A stretch of 42,227 nt of DNA from Thermoleophilia bacterium. Lineage in GTDB: Bacteria; Actinomycetota; Thermoleophilia; Miltoncostaeales; Miltoncostaeaceae. Made by a program: the position numbers and the translations under genes. Shown in pieces: positions 1 through 7,116 of this stretch. The stretch's first letter is position 1. Each line of letters starts with the position of its first letter. The DNA lies in the NCBI GenBank assembly GCA_025455865.1, contig JALOLS010000005.1, positions 1 through 42,227 on the forward strand, written 5' to 3'. The notes beneath the pieces were generated by a model that had not been told where the DNA came from, did not search any database, and saw only the letters and a list, made by a program, of their open reading frames with translations.

Positions 1-86
1 GCGCGGCGTGGGCCCAGATCGCCCAGCAGCGCAAGCCCGAGGTGGCGCGCACCGCGCCCGCCATGGGGCTGAACCTTGTCGGGTGA
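1..86 (+). CDS. 3' end of an unidentified gene upstream of flgN
   Basis: The reading frame is open from the window edge to a TGA at 84-86. The visible C-terminus is 27 residues, begins AAWAQIAQQRKPEV and ends MGLNLVG. It overlaps the TTG start of the flgN-like gene by 11 bases, which implies translational coupling. I do not recognise the family from this tail. It does not look like the usual C-termini of flagellin, FlgK, FlgM or CsrA. Its position suggests another flagellar gene, but that is inference. Confidence 0.5.
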   Translation, partial: AAWAQIAQQRKPEVARTAPAMGLNLVG

Positions 87-435
87 GGACGTCCTCGCCG
101 GTCTGCGGCGCCTGAGCGCGGTGCAGGCGCGCCAGGCCGAGGCGCTCGCCGCCGGCGACGTCGACGCGCTGGACGCCCTCCACCTGGAGCGGGTGCGGCT
201 GCAGGCCGAGACCCCCCGCCCGCGCGACGCGGGCCTCACGGGCGCCGACCTGGCCGAGGCCGAGGCCCTGGTCGAGGCGCTCGCCGCCGGGCAGGAGCGG
301 CTCGTCGCCGCCGCCCGCGCGGTGCGGGACCGCCTGGGCGCCGAGATCGCCGAGCTCGGCCGGGGCCGGGTCGCGGTGGCCGGCTACCGGCCCACCCCGC
401 GCACCCGCGCGGTCCTGGTCGACTCGCGCGGCTGA
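76..435 (+). CDS. flgN: FlgN-like flagellar chaperone
   Basis: The protein is 119 aa, almost entirely alpha-helical and Ala/Glu/Leu-rich, with long heptad-like stretches (residues about 5-50 and 55-95). It ends in a basic segment, AELGRGRVAVAGYRP, resembling the C-terminus of FlgN proteins. FlgN family members are small cytosolic export chaperones for the hook-associated proteins FlgK and FlgL. The immediate neighbour fliS, another late-substrate chaperone, supports the call. The TTG start at 76 gives full length; an in-frame GTG at 121 is the alternative. The assignment rests on helix pattern and context, because the family has little sequence conservation. Confidence 0.65.
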   Translation: MSGEDVLAGLRRLSAVQARQAEALAAGDVDALDALHLERVRLQAETPRPRDAGLTGADLAEAEALVEALAAGQERLVAAARAVRDRLGAEIAELGRGRVAVAGYRPTPRTRAVLVDSRG

Positions 436-451
436 GGGCGGGGCGCTGCCC

Positions 452-479
452 TCAAGCGGGCGCGCCGTGCGGCCGAAGT
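452..479 (+). promoter_or_regulatory. Sigma-28-like promoter before fliS (long-spacer form)
   Basis: TCAAGCGG at 452-459 and GCCGAAGT at 472-479 are separated by 12 bases. This resembles the flagellar sigma-28 pattern TAAA-N15-GCCGATAA, with C at -35 position 2, A for T in the -10, and one extra spacer base. It would start transcription near 486, leaving an 88-base leader before the fliS start chosen here. It belongs to the motif family described in the findings. Confidence 0.4.
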
Positions 480-573
480 CATGGTCACCGGCCCGGACGT
501 GGCGCCGGGGCGCATGGTGCGAGGCGGGACGGATGCCCGCGGACCTGATCCGACGATGAGCGAGGGCCGCCTG

Positions 574-942
574 ATGCAGACCATCCCGTCCGAGGCCGAC
601 ATCCTCTCGGCCCGCCCCGAGGAGCTCACCCTGATGCTCTACGAGGGCGCGGTGCGCTTCGCCCGTGAGGCGGCCGACGCCCGGGCGTCCGGCGACCCCG
701 AGGAGGCCCGGCGCATGGTCGCCCGGGTCGACGCCATCCTGGTCGAGCTCGCCGGCTCGCTGAACCCCGAGGCCGGGGAGCTCTCGGCCAACCTGGGGCG
801 CATCTACGAGTACCTGTCGCGCCGCCTGGCCGTGGCCGACCGGGCGCCCGGCGCGCTCGAGGAGGTCGCCGACCACCTGCAGGGGCTGGCCGACGCCTGG
901 CGCGAGATCGCCCGGCCCGCGGTCGCCGGGGGGGTCCGGTGA
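574..942 (+). CDS. fliS: Flagellin export chaperone FliS
   Basis: The 122-aa protein contains the diagnostic FliS segment RPEELTLMLYEGAVRF near its N-terminus, followed by the helical bundle with conserved SLNPEAGELSANLGRIYEYL. FliS binds the C-terminus of flagellin in the cytosol, prevents premature polymerisation and delivers it to the export gate. I chose ATG 574 because GAGGG at 562-566 sits 7 bases upstream and the length matches the family. An ATG at 556 is possible. An ATG at 481 would add a non-conserved Gly/Arg/Pro-rich leader and would lie within a few bases of the promoter-like element. It overlaps the next gene by 4 bases (GTGA). Confidence 0.88.
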   Translation: MQTIPSEADILSARPEELTLMLYEGAVRFAREAADARASGDPEEARRMVARVDAILVELAGSLNPEAGELSANLGRIYEYLSRRLAVADRAPGALEEVADHLQGLADAWREIARPAVAGGVR

Positions 943-1823
943 CCACCACCGGTGCGCCGGGGGTCCCGGCGGCGTCCGCGCGGCCGACGCTCGCGGAGAT
1001 CAGCGCGGAGGTCGACGAGCTCCCCGCCCCGCCGGTCTCGCTGGCCGCGGTCATCGCCGCCTGCGACGACCCCGACGTCACCGTCGGCCAGCTCGCCCAG
1101 CGCATCCTGCAGGACCAGAACCTCACCGCCTCGATCCTGAAGCTCGCCAACTCGGCCTTCTACGGCCTGTCGCGGCGCATCACGACGGTGACCGAGGCCA
1201 TCGGGCTGCTCGGGTTCTCGACGATCAAGAGCCTGGCCATCTCCAGCCACACCTACCGCCTGCTCAACCGGCCGCTGGACGGCTACGCGATGGCCCAGGG
1301 CGAGATCTGGCGCCACTCCGCCGCCGTGGCGATGACCGCGCGGATGCTCGCGGTCGAGGTGCGCCTGGCCCCGGTGGAGGAGGCCTTCATCGCCGGCCTG
1401 CTGCACGACGTGGGCAAGGTCGTGCTCTCCTCGCACCTGGAGCGGGCGTTCACCTCGGTCGTCGGCCGCTCGCAGGAGCGCCACATGCCCTTCGTCGACG
1501 CCGAGCGCGAGGTGCTCGGCTTCGACCACGCCGAGCTCGGCGCGATGGTCACCCAGCGGTGGAACTTCCCCCCGGAGCTCGTGGAGGCCATCCGCTTCCA
1601 CCACACCCCGGCCGAGGCGGTGCTCCGTCCGCGCCTGTGCCACGTCGTCCACCTGGCCGACGCGGTCTGCGTGATGCTCGGCGTCGGCCTGGGCGTCGAC
1701 GGGCTGGCCTACGAGGTCGACGGCCACGCCTTGAGCTCCCTCGGCTTCGACCGCGGCCGCCTGGAGCGGTTGCTGGACCAGGTCGAGCCGATCGTCTCCG
1801 CGGCCGACTTCAGCCTGGCGTAG
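939..1823 (+). CDS. HDOD domain protein
   Basis: The protein is 294 aa. Residues about 20-220 match an HDOD domain: LPAPPVSLAAVIAACDDP, ILQDQNLTASILKLANSAFYG, then GLLHDVGKVVL with an intact HD pair, which is often degenerate in this family. A variable C-terminal region follows. HDOD proteins are regulatory proteins related to HD phosphohydrolases, often found with chemotaxis, c-di-GMP or motility genes; their biochemical activity is mostly unproven. The GTG start at 939 overlaps the fliS stop, so the two genes are translationally coupled. A role in motility signalling is inferred from context only. Confidence 0.85.
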   Translation: MTTTGAPGVPAASARPTLAEISAEVDELPAPPVSLAAVIAACDDPDVTVGQLAQRILQDQNLTASILKLANSAFYGLSRRITTVTEAIGLLGFSTIKSLAISSHTYRLLNRPLDGYAMAQGEIWRHSAAVAMTARMLAVEVRLAPVEEAFIAGLLHDVGKVVLSSHLERAFTSVVGRSQERHMPFVDAEREVLGFDHAELGAMVTQRWNFPPELVEAIRFHHTPAEAVLRPRLCHVVHLADAVCVMLGVGLGVDGLAYEVDGHALSSLGFDRGRLERLLDQVEPIVSAADFSLA

Positions 1824-1955
1824 CCGCCTTCGCGGCCGCGGGCCCGCCGCGGACCCAGTCCGGGGCCGGAGCGGTTGGGACGGCCTCCGGACGGGCGCAC
1901 GATGGGGGTATGGACGCCCCGCACCGGGGCGCCGACGCGCGGAGGGAGGCCGGCG

Positions 1956-2171
1956 ATGTCGCACATGCGGTTCGAGGTCCGGATCCCCGCCCGCCCGGTG
2001 GTCCGCCCGCCGGCCCGGAGCCTGGCCGAGGCGCACGCGCGCCTGATCGCCGGGGAGGCCGAGGTGCGCCTGGTCAACGAGGGGAGCGGCCGCGTGGCCA
2101 CGCTCGCCCGCGACGGCCACGGAGGCGAGCGCCTGACCGTGGACCGGGCGCGGGCGGCCGGCACGGGCTGA
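1956..2171 (+). CDS. Small hypothetical protein (71 aa)
   Basis: The ORF encodes a 71-residue, charged, Arg-rich soluble protein beginning MSHMRFEVRIPARPVVRP. A strong Shine-Dalgarno run, GGAGGGAGG at 1941-1949, lies 6 bases before ATG 1956. There is no signal peptide or membrane segment. I do not recognise a family. The segment AHARLIAGEAEVRLVNE suggests a short helix followed by a beta hairpin. It lies between the HDOD and amphi-Trp genes, outside the flagellar genes proper. The longer version from 1875 lacks a ribosome binding site. Confidence 0.6.
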   Translation: MSHMRFEVRIPARPVVRPPARSLAEAHARLIAGEAEVRLVNEGSGRVATLARDGHGGERLTVDRARAAGTG

Positions 2172-2232
2172 GCCCGGTCCTCGCGCGGCTACCGTCCCCG
2201 TGGGGCGCCCGGGACCGCGACGAGGAGACCAG

Positions 2233-2460
2233 ATGGCGATCATCGAGATCGAGAGCAGGGAGACCCTGACCCGCGAGGAGGCGGCCGCGCGCCTGCGCAC
2301 CCTGGCCGACGAGCTGGAGCGGCACAACGAGGTCGAGTTCGACTGGGGCGGCAAGCAGCTCACCGTGCGCGTGGCCGACGAGGTGAGCTTCGAGCTGGAG
2401 ATCGAGGTGGGCGAGGACGGCGAGACCGAGCTCGAGATCGAGCTCAAGTGGCGCCACTGA
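2233..2460 (+). CDS. Amphi-Trp domain-containing protein
   Basis: This 75-aa protein matches the amphi-Trp family (TIGR04354) along its whole length. The helix LTREEAAARLRTLADEL is followed by alternating beta strands (VEFDWGGKQLTVRVADEV, then FELEIEVGEDGETELEIEL) and the C-terminal LKW signature. The family is small, widespread in archaea and Actinobacteria, and of unknown function. ATG 2233 is preceded by GAGGAGA at 2222-2228. A long GC hairpin immediately downstream ends this small unit before flgB. Confidence 0.85.
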   Translation: MAIIEIESRETLTREEAAARLRTLADELERHNEVEFDWGGKQLTVRVADEVSFELEIEVGEDGETELEIELKWRH

Positions 2461-2473
2461 CCCGCTGACCGGC

Positions 2474-2506
2474 CGCGGCGGGGGTCGGTCGGCGACCCCC
2501 GCCGCG
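2474..2506 (+). terminator. Strong hairpin after the amphi-Trp gene
   Basis: A perfect 14-bp stem (arms 2474-2487 and 2493-2506) encloses the 5-base loop GTCGG. It begins 13 bases after the amphi-Trp stop codon and is not followed by a T-run, as is common for very GC-rich actinobacterial terminators. It separates the small genes from flgB. Confidence 0.65.
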
Positions 2507-2554
2507 ATGCCCGGCCGCCTGCCGGCCGGATGGCCCGGCGCCCCACCCCGGGCC

Positions 2555-2581
2555 TCAACCCCCCGCGGGGGCGGCCGATCA
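2555..2581 (+). promoter_or_regulatory. Sigma-28-like promoter before flgB
   Basis: TCAACCCC (2555-2562), N11, GCCGATCA (2574-2581) has exact sigma-28 spacing, with the six -10 core bases GCCGAT intact. It lies just after the hairpin at 2474-2506. The predicted start near 2588 would leave only about 5 bases before the flgB ATG. That would exclude the AGGAGG ribosome site at 2581-2586, so the transcript would be nearly leaderless. Confidence 0.5.
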
Positions 2582-2592
2582 GGAGGGTGCAC

Positions 2593-3000
2593 ATGTTCCC
2601 CTTCGACGTCACCACGAGTGCGCTCTCCTCCGCCCTTCGCGGGCTGTCGGCGCGCCACACCGCGCTCGCCCAGAACGTGGCGAACGCGGACACGCCGGCC
2701 TACCGGCGGGTGGACGTCCAGTTCGAGGACGCGCTCGCCGAGGCGATCGCGCAGGACCGGGGAACCGACGGCGGCGCGGGCCTGGACGGCCCGGCGTCGC
2801 TCGGGTCGACGGCCTTCACCGACGCGGTGGAGCCGGAGCTCGGGACCGAGCAGGCCACGGTGATGCGGGTGGACGGCGGCAACGTCGACCCGGACCGCGA
2901 GATGGCCGAGCTCAGCGCCAACCAGCTCCAGTACCAGGCCGTCACGACCCTGCTCGCCAAGCGCCTGGAGGGCCTGAGCTCCGTGATCGCCGGCCGGTGA
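2593..3000 (+). CDS. flgB: Flagellar proximal rod protein FlgB
   Basis: The protein is 135 aa, normal for FlgB. The N-terminal rod signature includes SSALRGLSARHTALAQNVAN followed by ADTPAYRRVDVQFED. The C-terminal helix contains NQLQYQAVTTLLAKRLEGL. FlgB forms the first rod segment above the MS ring, with FliE and FlgC. ATG 2593 has a perfect AGGAGG at 2581-2586. It opens the flgBC-fliEFGHI operon. Confidence 0.95.
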   Translation: MFPFDVTTSALSSALRGLSARHTALAQNVANADTPAYRRVDVQFEDALAEAIAQDRGTDGGAGLDGPASLGSTAFTDAVEPELGTEQATVMRVDGGNVDPDREMAELSANQLQYQAVTTLLAKRLEGLSSVIAGR

Positions 3001-3043
3001 GCGCCCCGCTCGCCGCCTGCGGCCACCGCCCTCCGGGCGCGCA

Positions 3044-3499
3044 GTGAGCATCGCCCAGGCCCTCCAGGTCAGCGCCACCGGCCTCTCCGCCCAGCGGCTG
3101 CGGATGGAGGTCATCGCCTCCAACCTCGCCAACGCCGACTCGACCACCGGCCCCGGGCAGGCCTTCCGCCGCCAGACCGTGGTCATGACCCCGGCCCCCG
3201 CCGGCGGGCAGGAGTTCTCGCTCCGGCGGCCCGCCGCGCTCAGCGGATCGGGGAGCCGCACCGACCTCGCCGGCGTCGCGGTGACCGGCATCGTCGCCGA
3301 CCAGAGCCCCCTGAGGCGGGTCTACCGGCCCGGCGACCCCCTGGCCGACGCCGAGGGCTACGTCACCAAGCCCAACGTGGACACCGTCACCGAGATGGTC
3401 GACATGGTCGCGGCCACGCGGGCCTACCAGGCCAACGTGACCGCGATGGGCGCCGCCAAGCAGATGTTCCAGGACACCCTGAGGATCGCCCGCGCATGA
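3044..3499 (+). CDS. flgC: Flagellar proximal rod protein FlgC
   Basis: The 151-aa protein shows the FlgC N-terminus (ALQVSATGLSAQRLRMEV, then IASNLANADSTTGP) and the characteristic C-terminal half GYVTKPNVDTVTEMVDM followed by RAYQANVTAMGAAKQMF. FlgC stacks onto FlgB in the rod. The GTG start at 3044 begins MSIAQAL, as expected, 43 bases after flgB. Its stop overlaps the fliE start by 4 bases (ATGA). Confidence 0.95.
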   Translation: MSIAQALQVSATGLSAQRLRMEVIASNLANADSTTGPGQAFRRQTVVMTPAPAGGQEFSLRRPAALSGSGSRTDLAGVAVTGIVADQSPLRRVYRPGDPLADAEGYVTKPNVDTVTEMVDMVAATRAYQANVTAMGAAKQMFQDTLRIARA

Positions 3500-3843
3500 G
3501 CCCGCTCCCGCCCATCCAGCCCCTGACCGCGCTGCCCGCCATGCCCGGCGGGCCCGGCGCCATCGACCCGTCCGCGGCCGCCCGCGCGGCCGAGGGCCCC
3601 CGCGGCGTCGAGGGCGCCGCCGGGGTCGGCGGGTTCGGCGACCTGCTCGGCCAGGCCATCGGCCGGCTGAACACCGACCTCGGCACCTCGGCCGCGCTGC
3701 AGCGCGGGGTCGCCACCGGTCAGGTCGACCCCACCGACGCCATCGTGCAGACCCAGATGGCCTCCATCGAGCTCCAGCTCGCGGTGCAGGTGCGCAACAA
3801 GCTCGTGGAGGGCTGGCAGGAGCTCTCCAGGATGTCGGTGTAG
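3496..3843 (+). CDS. fliE: MS-ring/rod junction protein FliE
   Basis: The 115-aa protein has a variable Pro/Gly/Ala-rich N-terminus (residues 1-45) and a conserved C-terminal FliE region: GFGDLLGQAIGRLN, then TDAIVQTQMASIELQLAVQVRNKLVEGWQEL, split here across two helices. FliE joins the FliF MS ring to the rod. It is translationally coupled to flgC and lies 6 bases before fliF. Confidence 0.93.
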   Translation: MSPLPPIQPLTALPAMPGGPGAIDPSAAARAAEGPRGVEGAAGVGGFGDLLGQAIGRLNTDLGTSAALQRGVATGQVDPTDAIVQTQMASIELQLAVQVRNKLVEGWQELSRMSV

Positions 3844-3849
3844 CCGGCC

Positions 3850-5430
3850 ATGGGCGGCCTCTCCCGCGTCGGCGGCTTCTGGAACGGCCTGGGCGGCCCG
3901 AGCCGCCGCCTGCTCATCGCCGGCGTGCTCATCGCCGGGGTGGGCCTCTTCCTGCTCTTCCGCCTGTCGGGCTCGGCGGCCTGGGCCAACCTCGCGAGCG
4001 GCATGACCCCCGAGGACGCCGCCGCGGTCACCCAGAAGCTCCAGAGCCTCGGCGTGAAGTACCAGCTCACCGAGGGCGGGGGCACCGTGCAGGTGCCGGC
4101 CGACAAGGTCGACCAGGCCCGCCTGGACCTCGCGCAGTCCAACCTGCTGGGCGGCGGGGGCGGCGTGGGCTTCGAGATCTTCGACCGCCAGAGCCTCGGC
4201 GCCACCGACTTCACCCAGAAGGTGAACCTGGTGCGGGCCATGGAGGGCGAGCTCGCCCGGACCATCGCCCGCGTCGAGCCGGTCGAGGCGGCGACGGTCA
4301 ACATCGCCATGCCGCAGGAGCGCCTGTTCACCTCCGAGCAGCAGCCGGTGACCGCGAGCGTCCTGCTCAACCTGCGCACCGGCGCCACCCTGGACGCCGG
4401 GCAGGTCAAGGGCGTGACCAACCTGGTCGCGATGTCGGTGCCGGGGCTCAAGCCCGCCAACATCACGATCACCGACGAGAAGGGCAACATCCTGTCCGGG
4501 ACCGGCGCCGACACCGCCGTCGCCGGCGCCAACTCGCGCATGGCCATCGAGGCGTCGTACGAGCGCACCGTGCAGAGCCGCCTGGACGCGATGCTGGCGA
4601 CCATCGTCGGCCCCGGCCTGGCCGTGGCCCAGGTCGACGCCGACCTCGACCTCAACCGCGTCCAGCGCGACTCCGAGACCTACAACCCGCGCTCGGTGAC
4701 CCCCCTCCAGCGCGAGGAGAGCAACGAGCAGATGCAGAGCCAGGGCGGGGCGGCGGCCGGCACCGCCGGGGCCACCGCCAACACCCCGGGCGCCTACCCG
4801 GCGGCCGCGGGGAGCCAGGGCGACACGCGCTACAAGAAGACCACCACCAACGTCCGCAACGGCGTGGACCGCGTGCGCGAGACGATCACCGAGGCCCCGG
4901 GCACGGTCACCCGGCAGTCGATCTCGGTCCAGGTCTCGGACAAGGTCGACGCCGCGATGATCCCCAAGATCCAGAACGCGGTGCAGGCGGCGGTGGGCTT
5001 CAACCCGCAGCGCGACGAGATCAGCGTGCAGTCGATGACCTTCGCCCAGACCGACCCGAGCGCGGCCCCGGCCGGCGCGGGCGCGTCGGCCACCAAGGCC
5101 GGCGAGGCCCCGGCCGCCGGCATGGACGTCATCGGGATGGCCAAGACCGGCGGGGTGATCCTGGGCGTGCTGCTCATGCTCTTCCTGGTCAGCCGCTCGC
5201 TCAAGCGCCGCCAGCGCGGCATCGAGGGCCGGCTCCCGGAGCTGCTCGCCCACGGCCCGGTGCCGGTGGCCGAGCTCGGCGCGGCGACGGCCGGCACGCC
5301 TGAGGAGCGCCGGCGACTGGAGATCGAGCGCAAGAGCTCGCTCCAGGAGCAGATGGAGGACCTCGCCACCAACCGGCCGGAGGACGTCGCCCAGCTCCTG
5401 CGCGGCTGGCTGGTCGAGGGCAAGCACTAG
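3850..5430 (+). CDS. fliF: Flagellar MS-ring protein FliF
   Basis: The protein is 526 aa. A first transmembrane helix at residues about 18-38 (LLIAGVLIAGVGLFLLFRL) is followed by the YscJ/FliF ring-building motifs: NLASGMTPEDAAAVTQKL, KLQSLGVKYQL and ARLDLAQSNLLGGG. After the periplasm-equivalent region, a second membrane helix near residues 430-450 (GVILGVLLMLFLVSRSL) leads to a C-terminal FliG-binding tail, ATNRPEDVAQLLRGWL. FliF is the membrane base on which rod, C-ring and export gate assemble. The ATG start is 6 bases after fliE, and fliG follows 2 bases after the stop. Confidence 0.96.
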   Translation: MGGLSRVGGFWNGLGGPSRRLLIAGVLIAGVGLFLLFRLSGSAAWANLASGMTPEDAAAVTQKLQSLGVKYQLTEGGGTVQVPADKVDQARLDLAQSNLLGGGGGVGFEIFDRQSLGATDFTQKVNLVRAMEGELARTIARVEPVEAATVNIAMPQERLFTSEQQPVTASVLLNLRTGATLDAGQVKGVTNLVAMSVPGLKPANITITDEKGNILSGTGADTAVAGANSRMAIEASYERTVQSRLDAMLATIVGPGLAVAQVDADLDLNRVQRDSETYNPRSVTPLQREESNEQMQSQGGAAAGTAGATANTPGAYPAAAGSQGDTRYKKTTTNVRNGVDRVRETITEAPGTVTRQSISVQVSDKVDAAMIPKIQNAVQAAVGFNPQRDEISVQSMTFAQTDPSAAPAGAGASATKAGEAPAAGMDVIGMAKTGGVILGVLLMLFLVSRSLKRRQRGIEGRLPELLAHGPVPVAELGAATAGTPEERRRLEIERKSSLQEQMEDLATNRPEDVAQLLRGWLVEGKH

Positions 5431-5432
5431 CG

Positions 5433-6434
5433 ATGAGCAAGCTCACCGGGCGTCGCAAGGCCGCGATCCTGCTGGTCAGCCTGGGCCCGGACGCCTCGGC
5501 GTCGGTGTTCCAGCACCTGCGCCAGGAGGAGATCGACGAGCTGACGCTGGAGATCGCGAGCGTCCAGCACGTGCCGCCGGACTCCCGCGAGGAGGTCCTG
5601 CAGGAGTTCTACGAGACCGCCTCAGCGCAGCAGTTCATCTCCGAGGGGGGCCTGGAGTACGCGCGCTCGGTGCTCGAGCGGGCGCTCGGGTCGAGCAAGG
5701 CCGAGGAGGTCATGGCGCGCCTGTCGGGCTCGATCCGGGTGAGCCCGTTCGAGTTCCTGCGCCGCACCGACGCCGCGCAGATCGTCAACGTGGTGGCCAA
5801 CGAGCACCCGCAGACGGTCGCGCTCATCCTGGCCTACCTGCCCCCGCAGCTCGCCGCCCAGGTCATGAGCGCGTTCCCGCCCGAGCAGCAGAGCGAGGTG
5901 GCCATGCGCCTGGCGGTCATGGACCGGACCGCGCCGGAGGTCATCCGGGAGATCGAGCGGGTGCTCGAGAAGCGGCTGTCCAGCGTGCTCAACCAGGACT
6001 TCACCTCGGCCGGCGGGATCAAGGCCCTGGTCGACGTCCTGAACTCGGTGGACCGCTCCACCGAGCGGCGCATCCTCGAGAGCCTCGACGAGCAGAACCC
6101 CGAGCTCGCCGAGGAGGTGCGCAACCTCATGTTCCTGTTCGAGGACATCGTCACCCTCGACGACCGCTCGGTGCAGCTGGTCCTGCGCGAGGTGGACAAC
6201 CGCCAGCTCGCCCTGGCCCTCAAGCGCTCCGACGACGACGTCAAGGAGAAGATCTTCCACAACATGTCCGAGCGCGCCGAGGCCAACGTGCGCGAGGAGC
6301 TCGAGTACATGGGGCCGGTGCGCAACCGCCAGATCGAGGAGGCCCAGCAGGCCATCGTCTCGATCATCCGCAAGCTCGAGGAGGCCGGCCAGATCGTCAT
6401 CTCGCGCGGCGGGGAGGACGAGCTTGTCACGTAG
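5433..6434 (+). CDS. fliG: Flagellar motor switch protein FliG
   Basis: The 333-aa protein has all three FliG domains. The N-terminal part (KLTGRRKAAILLVSLGPD) binds FliF. The middle domain carries the EHPQ motif (VANEHPQTVALILAYLP). The C-terminal torque domain has MFLFEDIVTLDDRSVQLVLRE followed by VDNRQLALALKRSDDDVKEKIF, rich in the charged residues that interact with MotA. It forms the upper C-ring and transmits torque. The stop overlaps fliH by 11 bases. Confidence 0.97.
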   Translation: MSKLTGRRKAAILLVSLGPDASASVFQHLRQEEIDELTLEIASVQHVPPDSREEVLQEFYETASAQQFISEGGLEYARSVLERALGSSKAEEVMARLSGSIRVSPFEFLRRTDAAQIVNVVANEHPQTVALILAYLPPQLAAQVMSAFPPEQQSEVAMRLAVMDRTAPEVIREIERVLEKRLSSVLNQDFTSAGGIKALVDVLNSVDRSTERRILESLDEQNPELAEEVRNLMFLFEDIVTLDDRSVQLVLREVDNRQLALALKRSDDDVKEKIFHNMSERAEANVREELEYMGPVRNRQIEEAQQAIVSIIRKLEEAGQIVISRGGEDELVT

Positions 6435-7116
6435 CCCCGCCCGGCCGCTGCGCGCCCCCGCGGTGGATGAGGCCGGCGCCGTCACGCTCCCCCTGCGGGA
6501 GGTCGTCGGCCGGGTGCCGACCGGCTACCGGGGCGGGGGCCCCGAGCGGCTCATGGAGGCGGCCCAGAACGAGGCCGCGGCGATCATGGCCGAGGCCCAC
6601 GCCGAGCGGGAGCGGGCATGGGCGGTCGGCCACGCCGAGGGCCTGGGGCGCGGGCGCGAGGAGGCCCATGCCGCCGTGCGCGAGGCCCTCGAGGCCCTCG
6701 GGGCGGCCATCGGCGCGGTCGAGGGGAGCGTGCGCGCGATGGAGGAGGAGCTCGCCCCCGAGGTGGCCGCGCTCGCGCTGGAGGTCGCCACCCGGCTGGT
6801 CCGCGCCGAGGTCCACGCCCATCCGGAGCGGGTGATGGACGTGGTGCGCGGGGCGCTCCGGCGGGTGACCGACCGCGAGCGCATCGTCTGCCGGGTGAAC
6901 CCGGAGGACCTCGCCGTCTGCCGGGAGGGCCTCGCCGGCCTGCTCGAGACCACCGGGGGGATCGGCCGGCTGGAGTTCCTCGACGACGCGCGGATCCTGC
7001 GGGGCTCGTGCGTGCTGGAGACGGCCAGCGGGGACGTCGACGCGACCTTCGCCTCGCAGCTCGCCCGGATCCACGAGGCCCTCATGGCCCCGCCGGACGA
7101 GCGGCTGCTCCGGTGA
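6424..7116 (+). CDS. fliH: Flagellar export apparatus stator FliH
   Basis: The 230-aa protein contains the FliH/V-type ATPase E-subunit-like pattern: a long Ala/Glu helix (AAQNEAAAIMAEAHAERERA) with GHAEGLGRGREEAHAAVREA, then a C-terminal domain with VATRLVRAEVHAHPERVMDVV and FLDDARILRGSCVLETASGDVDA. FliH binds FliI and tethers it to the export gate through FliN/FliY. The TTG start at 6424 lies inside the end of fliG, and the gene ends with a GTGA overlap into fliI. Confidence 0.9.
   Translation: MSRSPARPLRAPAVDEAGAVTLPLREVVGRVPTGYRGGGPERLMEAAQNEAAAIMAEAHAERERAWAVGHAEGLGRGREEAHAAVREALEALGAAIGAVEGSVRAMEEELAPEVAALALEVATRLVRAEVHAHPERVMDVVRGALRRVTDRERIVCRVNPEDLAVCREGLAGLLETTGGIGRLEFLDDARILRGSCVLETASGDVDATFASQLARIHEALMAPPDERLLR

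Noticed and set aside
481-573. ATG 481 (or 556) as the fliS start
   Set aside because: The extra N-terminus is not FliS-like, and the best ribosome site is 7 bases before 574. The 481 start would abut the promoter-like -10 box.
3424-5427. 667-residue minus-strand frame opposite fliF
   Set aside because: Shadow of fliF with the same low-complexity composition and no ribosome site or domain.
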